NCBI GenBank assembly: GCA_019694555.1
Contig: JAIBBS010000091.1
Location: 1-33,132, forward strand
Length of the DNA: 33,132 nt
DNA from: Nannocystaceae bacterium
Lineage (GTDB): Bacteria > Myxococcota_A > Polyangia > Nannocystales > Nannocystaceae
Direction: 5' to 3'
The translations under genes and the position numbers were made by a program. Below the pieces are notes generated by a model. That model made no database searches and was not told the origin of the DNA. It saw only the letters and a program-made list of their open reading frames with translations. Below are positions 18,541 through 26,336 of the stretch, in pieces (within the stretch, counting starts at the first letter, position 1; each line of letters starts with the position of its first letter).

Positions 18541-19764
18541 GTGGACCACCGCGACGACGACGCCCCCGGCAGCTTCGGTCGCTTCGGCGGCCGCTACGTC
18601 GCCGAGACGTTGATGCCGGTGGTGCTCGAGCTCGAGGCCGGCTGGAACGCCGCGTGGGCCGACCCCGACTTCCGCAGCGACGTCGCGCGCATGCTCGCGT
18701 GCTGGGCCGGTCGTCCCAGCGCGCTGTCACCCGCGCCGCGGCTGGCCCAGGCGCTGGGCACCGCCGCGCGGGTGTGGCTCAAGCGCGAGGATCTGAACCA
18801 CACCGGCTCGCACAAGATCAACAACTGCGTCGGTCAGGTCCTGCTCGCGCAGCGGCTGGGCAAGCGTCGCATCATCGCCGAGACCGGTGCCGGCCAGCAC
18901 GGCGTCGCGACCGCGACCGTGTGCGCCAAGCTCGGCCTGCCGTGCGTGGTCTACATGGGCGCCGTCGACGTCGCGCGACAGCAGCTCAACGTCTTGCGCA
19001 TGCAGATGCTCGGCGCCACCGTCGTGCCGGTCGAGGCCGGCTCGGCCACGCTCAAGGACGCGATCAACGAGGCGCTGCGCGACTGGGTCGCGCACCCGCA
19101 CGACACCCACTACGTCATCGGCTCGGTCATGGGCCCGCACCCGTACCCGACCATGGTGCGCGAGCTGCAGCGCATCATCGGCGCCGAGGTCCGCCACCAG
19201 CTGCACGCCGAGGTCGGCAAGGCGCCCGACGCCCTGGTCGCCTGCGTCGGCGGTGGCAGCAACGCCATGGGCCTGTTCGCCGAGTTCGTCGCCGACGCCA
19301 CCGTCGCGCTGTTCGGCGTCGAGGCGGCCGGCTGCGGCCTGCACGATCGCCACGCCGCGACCATGGCCCGCGGCAGCGAAGGCGTGTACCACGGCATGCG
19401 CTCGCGCGTGCTGCAGGACGACGACGGCCAGCTGCTCGAGGCGCACTCGATCTCCGCCGGGCTCGACTACCCCGGCGTCGGTCCCGAGCACGCGTGGCTG
19501 CACGAGTGCGGCCGCGCGCGCTACCTCGCGGTCGACGACGCCGCCGCGCTCGCGGCCGCGCTGCAGCTCGCGCGCAGCGAGGGCATCCTGCCTGCGCTCG
19601 AGTCGGCCCACGCCTTCGCGGCGCTGCCCGAGGTGCTCGCGACGCTGGGCTTCGATCGCGGCCGCGGCGAGGGCCGCGACGTGGTCGTGAACCTGTCGGG
19701 CCGCGGCGACAAGGACATGCCGACCTTCGCCGCGCAGCTGCTGGCGCGCCCGGAGACGCCATGA
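18541..19764 (+). CDS. trpB: Tryptophan synthase beta chain
   Basis: A 407-aa PLP enzyme that condenses indole with serine. The N-terminal FGRFGGRYVAETLMP is typical. NHTGSHKINN carries the PLP Lys (about K92) and AETGAGQHG the catalytic Glu (about E114). CVGGGSNAMGLF is the phosphate-binding loop, and GLDYPGVGPEHAWL and SGRGDKDM complete the family pattern of TrpB1. The start GTG 18541 gives an N-terminus of normal length; GTG 18526 is an alternative that overlaps a TACCGT -10-like hexamer (18522-18527). It overlaps trpA by 4 bp (ATGA). It is separated from trpF by the accessory block, so it must have its own promoter or depend on read-through across opposing genes. Confidence 0.96.
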   Translation: MDHRDDDAPGSFGRFGGRYVAETLMPVVLELEAGWNAAWADPDFRSDVARMLACWAGRPSALSPAPRLAQALGTAARVWLKREDLNHTGSHKINNCVGQVLLAQRLGKRRIIAETGAGQHGVATATVCAKLGLPCVVYMGAVDVARQQLNVLRMQMLGATVVPVEAGSATLKDAINEALRDWVAHPHDTHYVIGSVMGPHPYPTMVRELQRIIGAEVRHQLHAEVGKAPDALVACVGGGSNAMGLFAEFVADATVALFGVEAAGCGLHDRHAATMARGSEGVYHGMRSRVLQDDDGQLLEAHSISAGLDYPGVGPEHAWLHECGRARYLAVDDAAALAAALQLARSEGILPALESAHAFAALPEVLATLGFDRGRGEGRDVVVNLSGRGDKDMPTFAAQLLARPETP

Positions 19765-20561
19765 GCAGCGACCGCATCGCCGCCGCCTTCGCACGCGCCG
19801 CGTCCGAGCGCCGCGCCGCGCTGGTGGCCTACCTGACCGCGTACGACGGCGGCTTCGAGCACTCGCTGTCGTGCCTGCTCGCGGCCATCGATGCCGGCGC
19901 CGACGTGATCGAGCTGGGCGTGCCGTTCTCGGATCCGTCCGCGGACGGCCCGACGATCTGCGCGGCGATGGTGCGCGCGCGTGAGCACGGCGCGACGCTG
20001 ACCCACGTGCTCTCGCTGCTGGCGCAGCTGCGTGCGCAGCGGGACACGCCCGTGGTGCTGTTCGGCTACGCCAACCCGCTGCTGCGCCGCGGCGCGACGC
20101 GCTTCGCCGACGACGCGCGCGCGGCCGGGGCCGACGGCGTGCTCGTCGTCGATCTGCCGCCCGAGTCCGCCGCGATCCTGCGCGAGCCGGTGCGCGCGGC
20201 CGGACTGCACTGGATCGGTCTGGTCGCGCCGACCACCAGCGCCGCGCGCTGCGAGCTCGTCGCGCGCGGTGCCTCGGGCTTTCTGTACGCGATCACCCGC
20301 GCGGGCACGACCGGCACCGCGCTCGCCGAGGCCGACAGCGACGAGGACGCGGCGCTGCGCCGCCAGCTCGCCCTCGTGCGTGCGGCCACGCGACTGCCGG
20401 TGGTCGCGGGCTTCGGCGTGCGCACGCCCGAGCACGTCGCGCGGCTGGCCCCGCACGCCGAGGGCGTCGTGGTCGGCTCGGCGCTGGTCGAGGCCGCGCT
20501 CGCCGGTCCGTCGGTGCTGGGCGCGTCGGTGCGGGCGCTGCGGGAGGCGACGGCGCGATGA
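19761..20561 (+). CDS. trpA: Tryptophan synthase alpha chain
   Basis: A 266-aa TIM-barrel that cleaves indole-3-glycerol phosphate and channels indole to TrpB. Catalytic residues are in place: VIELGVPFSDPSADGP gives Glu near 51 and Asp near 62. ANPLLRRG, GVLVVDLPPES, GLVAPTTS, GFLYAITRAGTTG (loop 6), VVAGFGVRTPEHV and VVGSALVEA complete the pattern. The usually conserved YxTAGDP reads YLTAYDGG, an unusual change. It starts at ATG 19761 inside the trpB stop (ATGA). It converges with the DciA-like gene with only 5 bp between the stops. Confidence 0.95.
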   Translation: MSSDRIAAAFARAASERRAALVAYLTAYDGGFEHSLSCLLAAIDAGADVIELGVPFSDPSADGPTICAAMVRAREHGATLTHVLSLLAQLRAQRDTPVVLFGYANPLLRRGATRFADDARAAGADGVLVVDLPPESAAILREPVRAAGLHWIGLVAPTTSAARCELVARGASGFLYAITRAGTTGTALAEADSDEDAALRRQLALVRAATRLPVVAGFGVRTPEHVARLAPHAEGVVVGSALVEAALAGPSVLGASVRALREATAR

Positions 20562-20566
20562 GTCGG

Positions 20567-21049
20567 TCAGCCGCGACCGAAGCGCGTGAGCGCCTGTCGT
20601 GCGGTCGCGATGGCACCGCGCAGCACGTCGTCTTGCACCGCCGCGATCGCCTGCAGCGTCTCGCTCGCGGGTTGGTTCGGCAGCACCGGCGCCGGCGCCT
20701 CGCGCGGTGGCGGTGGCGGCGGCTCGGGCACCGGCACGGGACCGACGCGCATGCGCAGGCTGCCGATCTCGCGGCCCAGGCCCTGCTCGCGCAGGCGATC
20801 GAGCACGTCGGCGCGCAGGTACGTCAGCTCGTGCAGCCACTGGCTGTCGACGACGTTGACCACCAGCGCGCGATCGTCGAGTGCGACCGGCACGGCGACG
20901 CGGGCGAGTCGCGGCGGCAGGGCGCGCTCCCACGCCAGCTGCAGGCGCAGCAGCTCGAGCCGTGCGGCGGGCACGATCGAGGCCACCGCGCGGGCGGCGA
21001 GCTCGGCCGCGGGCATCGCGTGGCCATGGTTGCGCCGGCGCCTCGCCAT
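20567..21049 (-). CDS. DUF721 / DciA-like protein
   Basis: A 160-aa protein. After a basic start (MARRRRNHGH), residues 15-100 fit the DUF721 fold: a helix, then LELLRLQLAWERALPPRLAR (the WxxxVGxxLAxH-like region) and the hydrophobic strands ALVVNVVDSQWLHELTYLRADVLDRL. A Pro-rich linker and a C-terminal helix follow. DciA family members load the replicative helicase in bacteria lacking DnaC/DnaI; whether this one does so is inference from the family. The start ATG 21049 has TATGCT 8 nt upstream and no Shine-Dalgarno. It is divergent from the small lipoprotein gene. Confidence 0.75.
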   Translation of the reverse strand: MARRRRNHGHAMPAAELAARAVASIVPAARLELLRLQLAWERALPPRLARVAVPVALDDRALVVNVVDSQWLHELTYLRADVLDRLREQGLGREIGSLRMRVGPVPVPEPPPPPPREAPAPVLPNQPASETLQAIAAVQDDVLRGAIATARQALTRFGRG

Positions 21050-21057
21050 CGCCTGGC

Positions 21058-21063
21058 AGCATA
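21058..21063 (-). promoter_or_regulatory. -10 element (TATGCT) of the DciA-like gene
   Basis: TATGCT on the minus strand ends 8 nt before the ATG at 21049, matching the leaderless pattern seen at glyA, trpE and other genes here. On the opposite strand TACGAT (21062-21067) overlaps it and may serve the lipoprotein gene, giving a second overlapping divergent promoter. No clear -35 is seen. Confidence 0.45.
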
Positions 21064-21118
21064 CGATGGCGGCGACGCAGCGTCGTGCGGGCCGCTGCCG
21101 CGCGCGCGCACGGGCAGG

Positions 21119-21478
21119 TTGGCGGCCGCCGTGGCCGGCGCGCTGGCGGTGATCGGACTGCTGGGCTGCGCGCCCAAGCTCGGTTGGCAGCGCGACGATC
21201 GCCGCGCGTGCGCCAGCGACGAGCCCGCGGTGGTGTGCGTGGCGTCCGAGCCCGATCGCGGCCTGGCCTTCGTGGTCGGCGCCGTCGAGATCCTGCCCGG
21301 CGAGTGCGCCCAGGCGCCCGACGGCGGTGGCCGCGTGCGCGTGGCGTGGACCGATCGCGACGGGCACGCCCACCACCGCAGCGTGCGGGCGCCGGCACAT
21401 CGGCGCACGACCGTGGTGCTGCAGCCCGACGGGACCCTGCACGCGCAGGGCCGCGCACGCTGCGACGCGCGGCCCTGA
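21119..21478 (+). CDS. Small putative lipoprotein
   Basis: About 119 aa from TTG 21119. The hydrophobic segment AAAVAGALAVIGLLGC ends in a lipobox (LLGC), and four cysteines occur later (CASDEPAVVC, LPGEC, ARCDARP). The mature part looks beta-rich. The start is unsure: TTG 21119, GTG 21131, or a CTG at 21095 that would add the positive residues expected of a signal peptide. The ATG at 21066 is out of frame. The likely -10 is TACGAT at 21062-21067. Unknown function; the frame is supported by the signal sequence and by codon bias. Confidence 0.6.
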   Translation: MAAAVAGALAVIGLLGCAPKLGWQRDDRRACASDEPAVVCVASEPDRGLAFVVGAVEILPGECAQAPDGGGRVRVAWTDRDGHAHHRSVRAPAHRRTTVVLQPDGTLHAQGRARCDARP

Positions 21479-21504
21479 GCGACCCTGGGCGCACGCCGAC
21501 GGGC

Positions 21505-21542
21505 GCTGGTCACGGAGCGACCGCACGGGCCCCGTGACCAGC
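21505..21542. terminator. Inverted repeat between convergent genes, likely bidirectional terminator
   Basis: GCTGGTCACGG (21505-21515) is perfectly complementary to CCGTGACCAGC (21532-21542), an 11-bp GC-rich stem with a 16-nt loop. It lies between the stops of the small lipoprotein (21478, plus) and the PilZ gene (21594, minus). There is no T tract, so it may work with Rho or as an mRNA 3' end stabiliser. Confidence 0.55.
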
Positions 21543-21593
21543 TCGGCCGGGCACGGGCAGCGCACGCGCAGCGCCTTCGCGCCGCGACGAGCG

Positions 21594-22214
21594 CTACTGC
21601 TCGACCAAGCGGCGGATGACCTCGCGCAGGCGGTGCACGCCGCCCATGTCGCGCGCGAGGAACTCGAGCCCGACGCCGTCGGGGTTGCTGGCGTTGCGCA
21701 CGACCGCGAGCACCTCGAGCGCGCGCTCGCTGCCCGGCGGCGTGATCTCGACGATGATGTCCTCGCCCTGCGTCGGCGGCGAGCGCGTCAGCAACAGCGC
21801 GCCGCCCTCGCTGATCTCCGACAGCGCCGCCATCGCGTACTCGGTGCTGTTCTGTCGCCGCCACCGCACCTCGACCATCACCGGCAGGCGCACGTGACGG
21901 CGGCGCGCCGTCAGATCGATCGCGCCCGATCCGACGTCACGCAGGAACTCGAGCTTGCGCCACTCGGTGCCGGTGCAGCGCAACACACCGCCGGCGCGCA
22001 CGCGCAACCGCGGCCGCGCGGAGTGCCACTCCTTGCCGATCGCGCGCACCATCATCTTGCCGGGCAGTCCGGCGAAGTACACCTCGAGCAGCACCTCTTC
22101 GCCGGGCTCGAACGGATCGGTCGAGAACACCTGCAGCGACTGCGGTTCGGAGTTCGGTTCGAGCGCCGAAATGTAGGCTTCGGCGGAGGGATAGTGGCAG
22201 CGAATTTTCCGCAA
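21594..22214 (-). CDS. PilZ-domain protein (YcgR-like two-domain form)
   Basis: A 206-aa cytosolic protein. Residues 20-95 form an N-terminal PilZN-like beta-barrel (VLLEVYFAGLPGKMMVRAIG). The C-terminal PilZ domain begins at RRRHVRLPVMVEV, giving the RxxxR cyclic-di-GMP motif (R105, R109), and continues with LSEISEGGALLLT, matching the D/NxSxxG loop with Glu in the first place. It ends with VGLEFLA. It probably binds cyclic di-GMP and acts on motility, polysaccharide or gene expression. The start is TTG 22214, the first possible codon after an in-frame TAG; no ATG or GTG gives a full N-terminus. Confidence 0.85.
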   Translation of the reverse strand: MRKIRCHYPSAEAYISALEPNSEPQSLQVFSTDPFEPGEEVLLEVYFAGLPGKMMVRAIGKEWHSARPRLRVRAGGVLRCTGTEWRKLEFLRDVGSGAIDLTARRRHVRLPVMVEVRWRRQNSTEYAMAALSEISEGGALLLTRSPPTQGEDIIVEITPPGSERALEVLAVVRNASNPDGVGLEFLARDMGGVHRLREVIRRLVEQ

Positions 22215-22280
22215 GGTCGGCTACCGGCAAAGGGTCACGCGTAGCGGACACTAGCACACTCGGGCAGCCGTGCGGGACGC

Positions 22281-23729
22281 TCACGCGGGTCGGTGCGTGG
22301 CGCGTCGGCGTCGACGCAGGGCCGCCAGGCCCACGACCGTCAGCGCCGCGAACCCGCTGGCCGGGTCCGCTCCGCCGCCCTGCGCGGCCGTGCAGGCGCA
22401 GCCGGCCGGCGCTTCGGGACCCTCGCCGAACGTATCGGGCAGTGCGCCCGGGCCATCGGGTGCCGCCGTGCCGCTGCTGGCCTCGCCGCCGCTGGTCCCG
22501 GCCGGATCCTCGGGCGCGTCCGAGGTGCTGCCGCCACCCTCGGAGCCGCCGCCCGAGTCGCCGCCGCCGTCGTCGGCCGGGATCGGCTGCAGCACGATCA
22601 CGACCCGCGCGCCGGGGTAGCCCGCGAGCTCGACCTCGAGCGCGGCCGCGTCGTAGCCCGGTGCACCGGCCGACAGCGCGTGGGTGCCCGCCGCGACGCC
22701 GCCCAGCGCGAAGCCGCCGCGTTCGTCGGTGGCCGTGGCCGCGCCGCCGTCGAGCTGCACGCTCGCGCCCGACGGCACCATCGTCGCGGGATCGCAGGCG
22801 CCCGAGAAGTGCTCCGCGAAGGCATAGCCCTGCTCGGCGACCGCGGTGCCGGCACAGGGCCCGTCGTCGGTGAGCACCACGCGGACGTGGCCGGCGAGAT
22901 CGCCCGAGGCATGCAGGTACGGCACCTCGGTGCCGGCGGCGACGAAGCAGCGCGCGTCGTCGCCCAGCGCGTCGGCGGACTGCAGCGTGGTCTTGATCCA
23001 CGTGTCCTGCGTCGCGACCCACGGGCACGGCGTGCTGCCGTCGACGATCGCACCCTCGATGGTGTCGGCCGCGACCACGTCCTTCACCAGCGCCATGTAC
23101 AGCGGCCAGTCCCAGTTGGGTCCGGGATCGGTGTGGGTCTGGTTGGGCAGCTCGACGTGGCCCACGATGTGATCGCGATCGAGCGGCAGGCCGAAGTGAT
23201 CGGCGAGCCAGCGCGCGAGCTTGGCCGACTCGCGGTACATCTCCCAGGTGTACCAGCTGGCGTCGTCGACGAAGCCCTCGTGTTCGATGCCGACGGCGAC
23301 GGCGTTCTCGGTGCCGACGTGCCAGGCCTTGTCGGCCAGCTGCACCATCTGCGTGATCTCGCCGTCGGCGCTGCGCATGCAAAAGTGCGCGGACACGTCG
23401 GCGTCGGGGTTGAGAAACCAGTTGATGCTGCCCTCGTAGGAGCCCTGCATCGTGTGCACCACGACGTACTGCACGGTGCCCATGCCGCCGGGACTGTAGT
23501 TGGTCGGGTCGGCCTCGATGAACTGCGCCGCGAGCGGGTACTCGGGCGCGAGCGCGCTGGCCGGTGGCAGCGACCAACCCGGCGCGGCGTACTGTGCCGG
23601 TCGCTCGTGGTGGTCCTCGGGCGGGGCGCCCGGCGGTGGCTCGGCGGCGGCGCGGGCCGAGCCCAACGCGATCGGGACGACCGCGAGCACGGTCAGGGCA
23701 ACGGCATCGAAGCGCTCGCGTCGCGACAT
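22281..23729 (-). CDS. N-acetylmuramoyl-L-alanine amidase with MYXO-CTERM-like anchor
   Basis: A 482-aa exported protein. The signal peptide (SRRERFDAVALTVLAVVPIALGS region) is followed by an Amidase_2 domain at about 80-215. It shows VVVHTMQGSY (zinc His 92), GIEHEGF, IVGHVELP (His 191) and THTDPGPNWDW (Asp 201); the 10-residue H-to-D spacing equals that of AmpD. It should cut the amide between MurNAc and L-Ala. A regulatory-type beta domain follows (VQLDGGAATATDERGGFALGG), then a Gly/Ser/Glu linker, and finally CACTAA, a hydrophobic stretch and RRRRR, a MYXO-CTERM-like sorting tail that marks outer-surface proteins of myxobacteria. GGAGG 7 nt before ATG 23729 fixes the start. A role in prey lysis or wall turnover is inference. 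Confidence 0.92.
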   Translation of the reverse strand: MSRRERFDAVALTVLAVVPIALGSARAAAEPPPGAPPEDHHERPAQYAAPGWSLPPASALAPEYPLAAQFIEADPTNYSPGGMGTVQYVVVHTMQGSYEGSINWFLNPDADVSAHFCMRSADGEITQMVQLADKAWHVGTENAVAVGIEHEGFVDDASWYTWEMYRESAKLARWLADHFGLPLDRDHIVGHVELPNQTHTDPGPNWDWPLYMALVKDVVAADTIEGAIVDGSTPCPWVATQDTWIKTTLQSADALGDDARCFVAAGTEVPYLHASGDLAGHVRVVLTDDGPCAGTAVAEQGYAFAEHFSGACDPATMVPSGASVQLDGGAATATDERGGFALGGVAAGTHALSAGAPGYDAAALEVELAGYPGARVVIVLQPIPADDGGGDSGGGSEGGGSTSDAPEDPAGTSGGEASSGTAAPDGPGALPDTFGEGPEAPAGCACTAAQGGGADPASGFAALTVVGLAALRRRRRATHRPA

Positions 23730-23853
23730 GGCGAACCTCCCCACGGCAGCCGGCAGCATCGCCCGGCGCCCGGCAGCACCGCCAGGGGGCGCGCGCAGCT
23801 GCCTGGGCCGCGCGCGGGCGATGCGTACGTAGACCTGCGTAGCCACTGGGCAC

Positions 23854-23859
23854 TATGCT
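23854..23859 (+). promoter_or_regulatory. -10 element (TATGCT) of the glycosyltransferase gene
   Basis: TATGCT ends 9 nt before the GTG start at 23869, within an ACTATGCTG context shared with trpE. No Shine-Dalgarno lies between. It is consistent with a leaderless or near-leaderless transcript. Confidence 0.45.
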
Positions 23860-23868
23860 GCGCCCGCG

Positions 23869-24606
23869 GTGTCCGACGATCGCGATCCCAGCTCCGAGCG
23901 CGTGCTCGTGATCGTGCCGACCTACGACGAGCGCGAGAACCTGCCGCGGATCGTCGCGGCGATCCTGCGCGAGACCGCGGCCGACGTGCTGGTGGTCGAC
24001 GACGCCAGCCCCGACGGCACCGGTGCGCTGGCCGACGCGCTCGCGGCGAACGAGCCGCGGCTGTCGGTGCTGCATCGCGCGGGCAAGCAGGGCCTGGGTC
24101 GCGCGTACCTCGACGCGTTCGAGCACGCGCTGGCGCTTCCGGCGGGCTACAGCCACTTCGTGCAGATGGACGCCGATCTGTCGCACGACCCCGCCGCGAT
24201 CCCGTCGCTGTTGCAGGCCTGTCGCGACGGGGCCGACGTCGCGCTGGGCTCGCGCTGGGTCGCAGGCGGCGGCACCGTGCACTGGCCGCTGCGGCGAGCG
24301 CTGCTCAGCCGCGGTGGCAGCGCGTACGCGGCCACCGTGCTGGGGCTGCGCATCAAGGATCTGACCGGCGGCTTCAAGTGCTGGCGTCGCGCGGTGCTCG
24401 AGGCGCTGCCGCGCGCGCGCGTGGCCGCGCGGGGCTACGCGTTCCAGATCGAGATGACCGCGCGCGCGATCCGGCAGGGCTTCCGCGTGGTCGAGGTCCC
24501 GATCATCTTCACCGAGCGCGCGGCCGGCGACTCGAAGATGTCGGGCCGCATCGTGCGCGAGGCCCTGGGCGCGGTGTGGCGGCTGCGCCGCGAGCTGTCG
24601 CATTGA
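23869..24606 (+). CDS. Polyprenol-phosphate mannosyltransferase-like glycosyltransferase (GT2)
   Basis: A 245-aa soluble GT-A enzyme. VLVIVPTYDERENLPRIV, LVVDDASPDGTG and FVQMDADLSHDP (DxD metal site) match dolichol/polyprenol-phosphate mannose synthases, as do LGSRWVAGG, RIKDLTGGFKCWRR and the late IIFTERAAGDSKMSGRIVREA. It lacks the C-terminal membrane domain found in some family members. It would transfer a sugar, probably mannose or glucose, from a nucleotide donor to polyprenyl phosphate. The GTG start at 23869 lies 9 nt after TATGCT. The stop overlaps a possible TTG of the next gene, so the two may be co-transcribed. Confidence 0.9.
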   Translation: MSDDRDPSSERVLVIVPTYDERENLPRIVAAILRETAADVLVVDDASPDGTGALADALAANEPRLSVLHRAGKQGLGRAYLDAFEHALALPAGYSHFVQMDADLSHDPAAIPSLLQACRDGADVALGSRWVAGGGTVHWPLRRALLSRGGSAYAATVLGLRIKDLTGGFKCWRRAVLEALPRARVAARGYAFQIEMTARAIRQGFRVVEVPIIFTERAAGDSKMSGRIVREALGAVWRLRRELSH

Positions 24607-24662
24607 CGCGGGCCGCGGCGGCGGCGACAACGGAAGCGCCGCCCGCGGGCGGCAGCAACGGC

Positions 24663-25535
24663 ATGGGCGCCACCAAGGTGTATCTCTCGACGCTCGACGC
24701 GGTGGTCGATCCCGCCGCGGCGACGATCAGCGTGTTCGATCGCGGCTTCCTCTACGGCGACAGCGTCTACGAGACCATGCGCACCGTCGCGGGCGTGCCG
24801 GTCGAGCGCGCGCGTCACCTCGCGCGACTGCACCGCAGCGCCGACGGCATCGGCCTGGGCATCCCGTGGTCCGACGACGCGCTCGCCGACGCGCTCGCGC
24901 GCACGCACGCCGCGACCGGCAACGACGAGAGCTACGTGCGCATGATCGTCACGCGCGGCGTCGGGCCGCTCATGCTCGATCCGCGGCGCTCGGAGGAGCC
25001 GACCCTGGTCGTGATCGCGATGCCGCTGGTGCTGCCCGACGCCGCGGCCTACAGCCGCGGCATCTCGGCGGTCATCGTCGGCACCACGAAGGTCCAAGGC
25101 GGCATGCTCGATCCCGCGATCAAGAGCGGCAACTACCTCGGCAGCATCCTCGCGCTGCGCCAGGCCATCGCCGCCGGCGGCGAGGATGCGATCCTGTGCA
25201 CGCCCACCGGCGAGATCGCCGAGGGCGCGACCAGCAACGTGTTCTTCGTCCGCGACGGCGTGGTCTGCACGCCCGATCTGCAGGCGGGCCTGCTCGCCGG
25301 CATCACGCGCGAGGTGGTGTGCGAGCTGGTGGTGGCGCTGGGCCTGACGCTGCGCACCGAGCGGGTGCTGCCCGAGCAGCTGCGCGCCGCCGACGAGGTG
25401 TTCTTGACCTCGTCGGTGCGCGGCATCATGCCGGTCACGACGCTCGATGGACGCACCGTCGGCAACGGCAGCGCCGGCCCGATCACCGTGCGGCTGTCGG
25501 CGCGCTACGAAGCCTACCTCGCGTCGCTGCGCTGA
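24663..25535 (+). CDS. Class IV PLP aminotransferase (branched-chain / D-amino acid / ADC-lyase type)
   Basis: A 290-aa fold-type IV PLP enzyme. It contains TISVFDRGFLYGDSVYETMR (22-40), RHLARLHRSADGIG, YVRMIVTRGVG, DPAIKSGNYLGSILA with the PLP Lys (about 154), GEIAEGATSNVFFV, GLLAGITREVV and EVFLTSSVRGIMPVTTLDG. The pattern lies between branched-chain aminotransferase and D-alanine aminotransferase; 4-amino-4-deoxychorismate lyase is also possible, so no symbol is given. ATG 24663 (MGATKVYL) gives a standard N-terminus; TTG 24603, overlapping the upstream stop, would add a 20-residue Ala-rich extension. Its last 22 bp overlap the convergent Cys-rich gene. Confidence 0.88.
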   Translation: MGATKVYLSTLDAVVDPAAATISVFDRGFLYGDSVYETMRTVAGVPVERARHLARLHRSADGIGLGIPWSDDALADALARTHAATGNDESYVRMIVTRGVGPLMLDPRRSEEPTLVVIAMPLVLPDAAAYSRGISAVIVGTTKVQGGMLDPAIKSGNYLGSILALRQAIAAGGEDAILCTPTGEIAEGATSNVFFVRDGVVCTPDLQAGLLAGITREVVCELVVALGLTLRTERVLPEQLRAADEVFLTSSVRGIMPVTTLDGRTVGNGSAGPITVRLSARYEAYLASLR

Positions 25536-26104
25536 CCCGCGCCGCGCGTGCGCGAGAGAAACGCCGCCGTACGCGAGCCGCGAAAGTGCGTCGACAGCTG
25601 CAGGCACGTCAGCTTGCAGGTCGCGCGCGCCGAGGCCTCGGCCCGCGGATCGCACGACGCCTGACACTTCGCCAACGCCGGCCACGCGTCGGGTGCGACG
25701 CCGTCGCGCCGCGGCGCCGCGCTCACCGGCGGCGCTGCCGTGCGCGTCGGCACCGGGCTGCTCGCCGCCTTCGCGGGGCTGGGCTCGCCCTGCTGCGTCA
25801 CCGCGTGCGTGCCGCTGCGATCGCGCGTCGTGGTCGTGGTCGTGCGCTCGCCGTCGGCCGCGACGGTCTGCTCGACCGTGGTGCTGCCGGCCTCGTCGGC
25901 GTGCGCGCTGCCGGGCGGCGCGCCGCCGAGTCGCTCCTCGCGACGCCACGTGGTCATGCCGCTCTTCGACGGTTGCTCGCGCTGCTCGCACTGCAGCAGG
26001 CACGTCGATCGATCGGTGCCCTCGAGCGCGTCGCACTGCGCGGTGCAGGGCGAGCACGACTGCAACAGGGCCAGCAGCGGTGAGGCGAGGGTCGGCAGCA
26101 GCAT
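25514..26104 (-). CDS. Cys-rich exported protein with two twin-CX3C modules
   Basis: A 196-aa protein. The N-terminus (MLLPTLASPLLALLQSC) is a weak, uncharged signal, and Cys 17 could be lipidated. Two Cys modules flank a low-complexity Thr/Ser/Ala/Pro linker. The first is CX3C-X10-CX3C (CTAQC ... CLLQC) and the last CX3C-X11-CX3C (CQASC ... CKLTC). Twin CX3C pairs usually make disulfide-stapled helical hairpins. The linker contains a run of Thr (TTTTTT). The start ATG 26104 has TAGCCT 9 nt upstream. The last codons overlap the aminotransferase gene on the other strand. Unknown function, probably periplasmic or at the envelope. Confidence 0.65.
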   Translation of the reverse strand: MLLPTLASPLLALLQSCSPCTAQCDALEGTDRSTCLLQCEQREQPSKSGMTTWRREERLGGAPPGSAHADEAGSTTVEQTVAADGERTTTTTTRDRSGTHAVTQQGEPSPAKAASSPVPTRTAAPPVSAAPRRDGVAPDAWPALAKCQASCDPRAEASARATCKLTCLQLSTHFRGSRTAAFLSRTRGAGQRSDAR

Positions 26105-26113
26105 CGCCCCACC

Positions 26114-26119
26114 AGGCTA
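26114..26119 (-). promoter_or_regulatory. -10 element (TAGCCT) of the Cys-rich protein gene
   Basis: GCTAGCCT on the minus strand contains TAGCCT, which ends 9 nt before ATG 26104. The same GCTAGCCT octamer occurs on plus at 26329-26336 upstream of the divergent gene. No Shine-Dalgarno is present. Confidence 0.4.
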
Positions 26120-26306
26120 GCGGGCCCACCGGGTAGGGCCGCTAGCGCCGGCTGTCGCACCGCCCGCGCGGCCGCGCCCCGCCGGCCCACGGCCGCGGCC
26201 CGCGAGCAGCCCGCTGGCCACGCCCGGGCGCGGCGCCGTTGCGAGGCCGGGTGTGTTTCGAGCTCCGAGCAACGCAGCCGTGGGGGCCCAGGGCGCTGTT
26301 CTCGTG

Positions 26307-26336
26307 TTGCCGGGTCTCACCACGGGCTGCTAGCCT
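26307..26336 (+). promoter_or_regulatory. Promoter of the 183-aa protein operon
   Basis: TTGCCG (26307-26312) and TAGCCT (26331-26336) are 18 bp apart. Transcription would begin near 26343, leaving a leader of about 37 nt that contains the 16-bp perfect palindrome CCAGGCGCGCGCCTGG (26344-26359), a strong hairpin at the extreme 5' end of the mRNA. The rest of the intergenic stretch 26120-26306 shows only GC-rich sequence and no recognisable gene. Confidence 0.4.

Noticed and set aside
21937..24630. An 897-codon minus-strand open frame
   Set aside because: It overlaps the amidase, PilZ and glycosyltransferase genes in other frames and has shadow composition.
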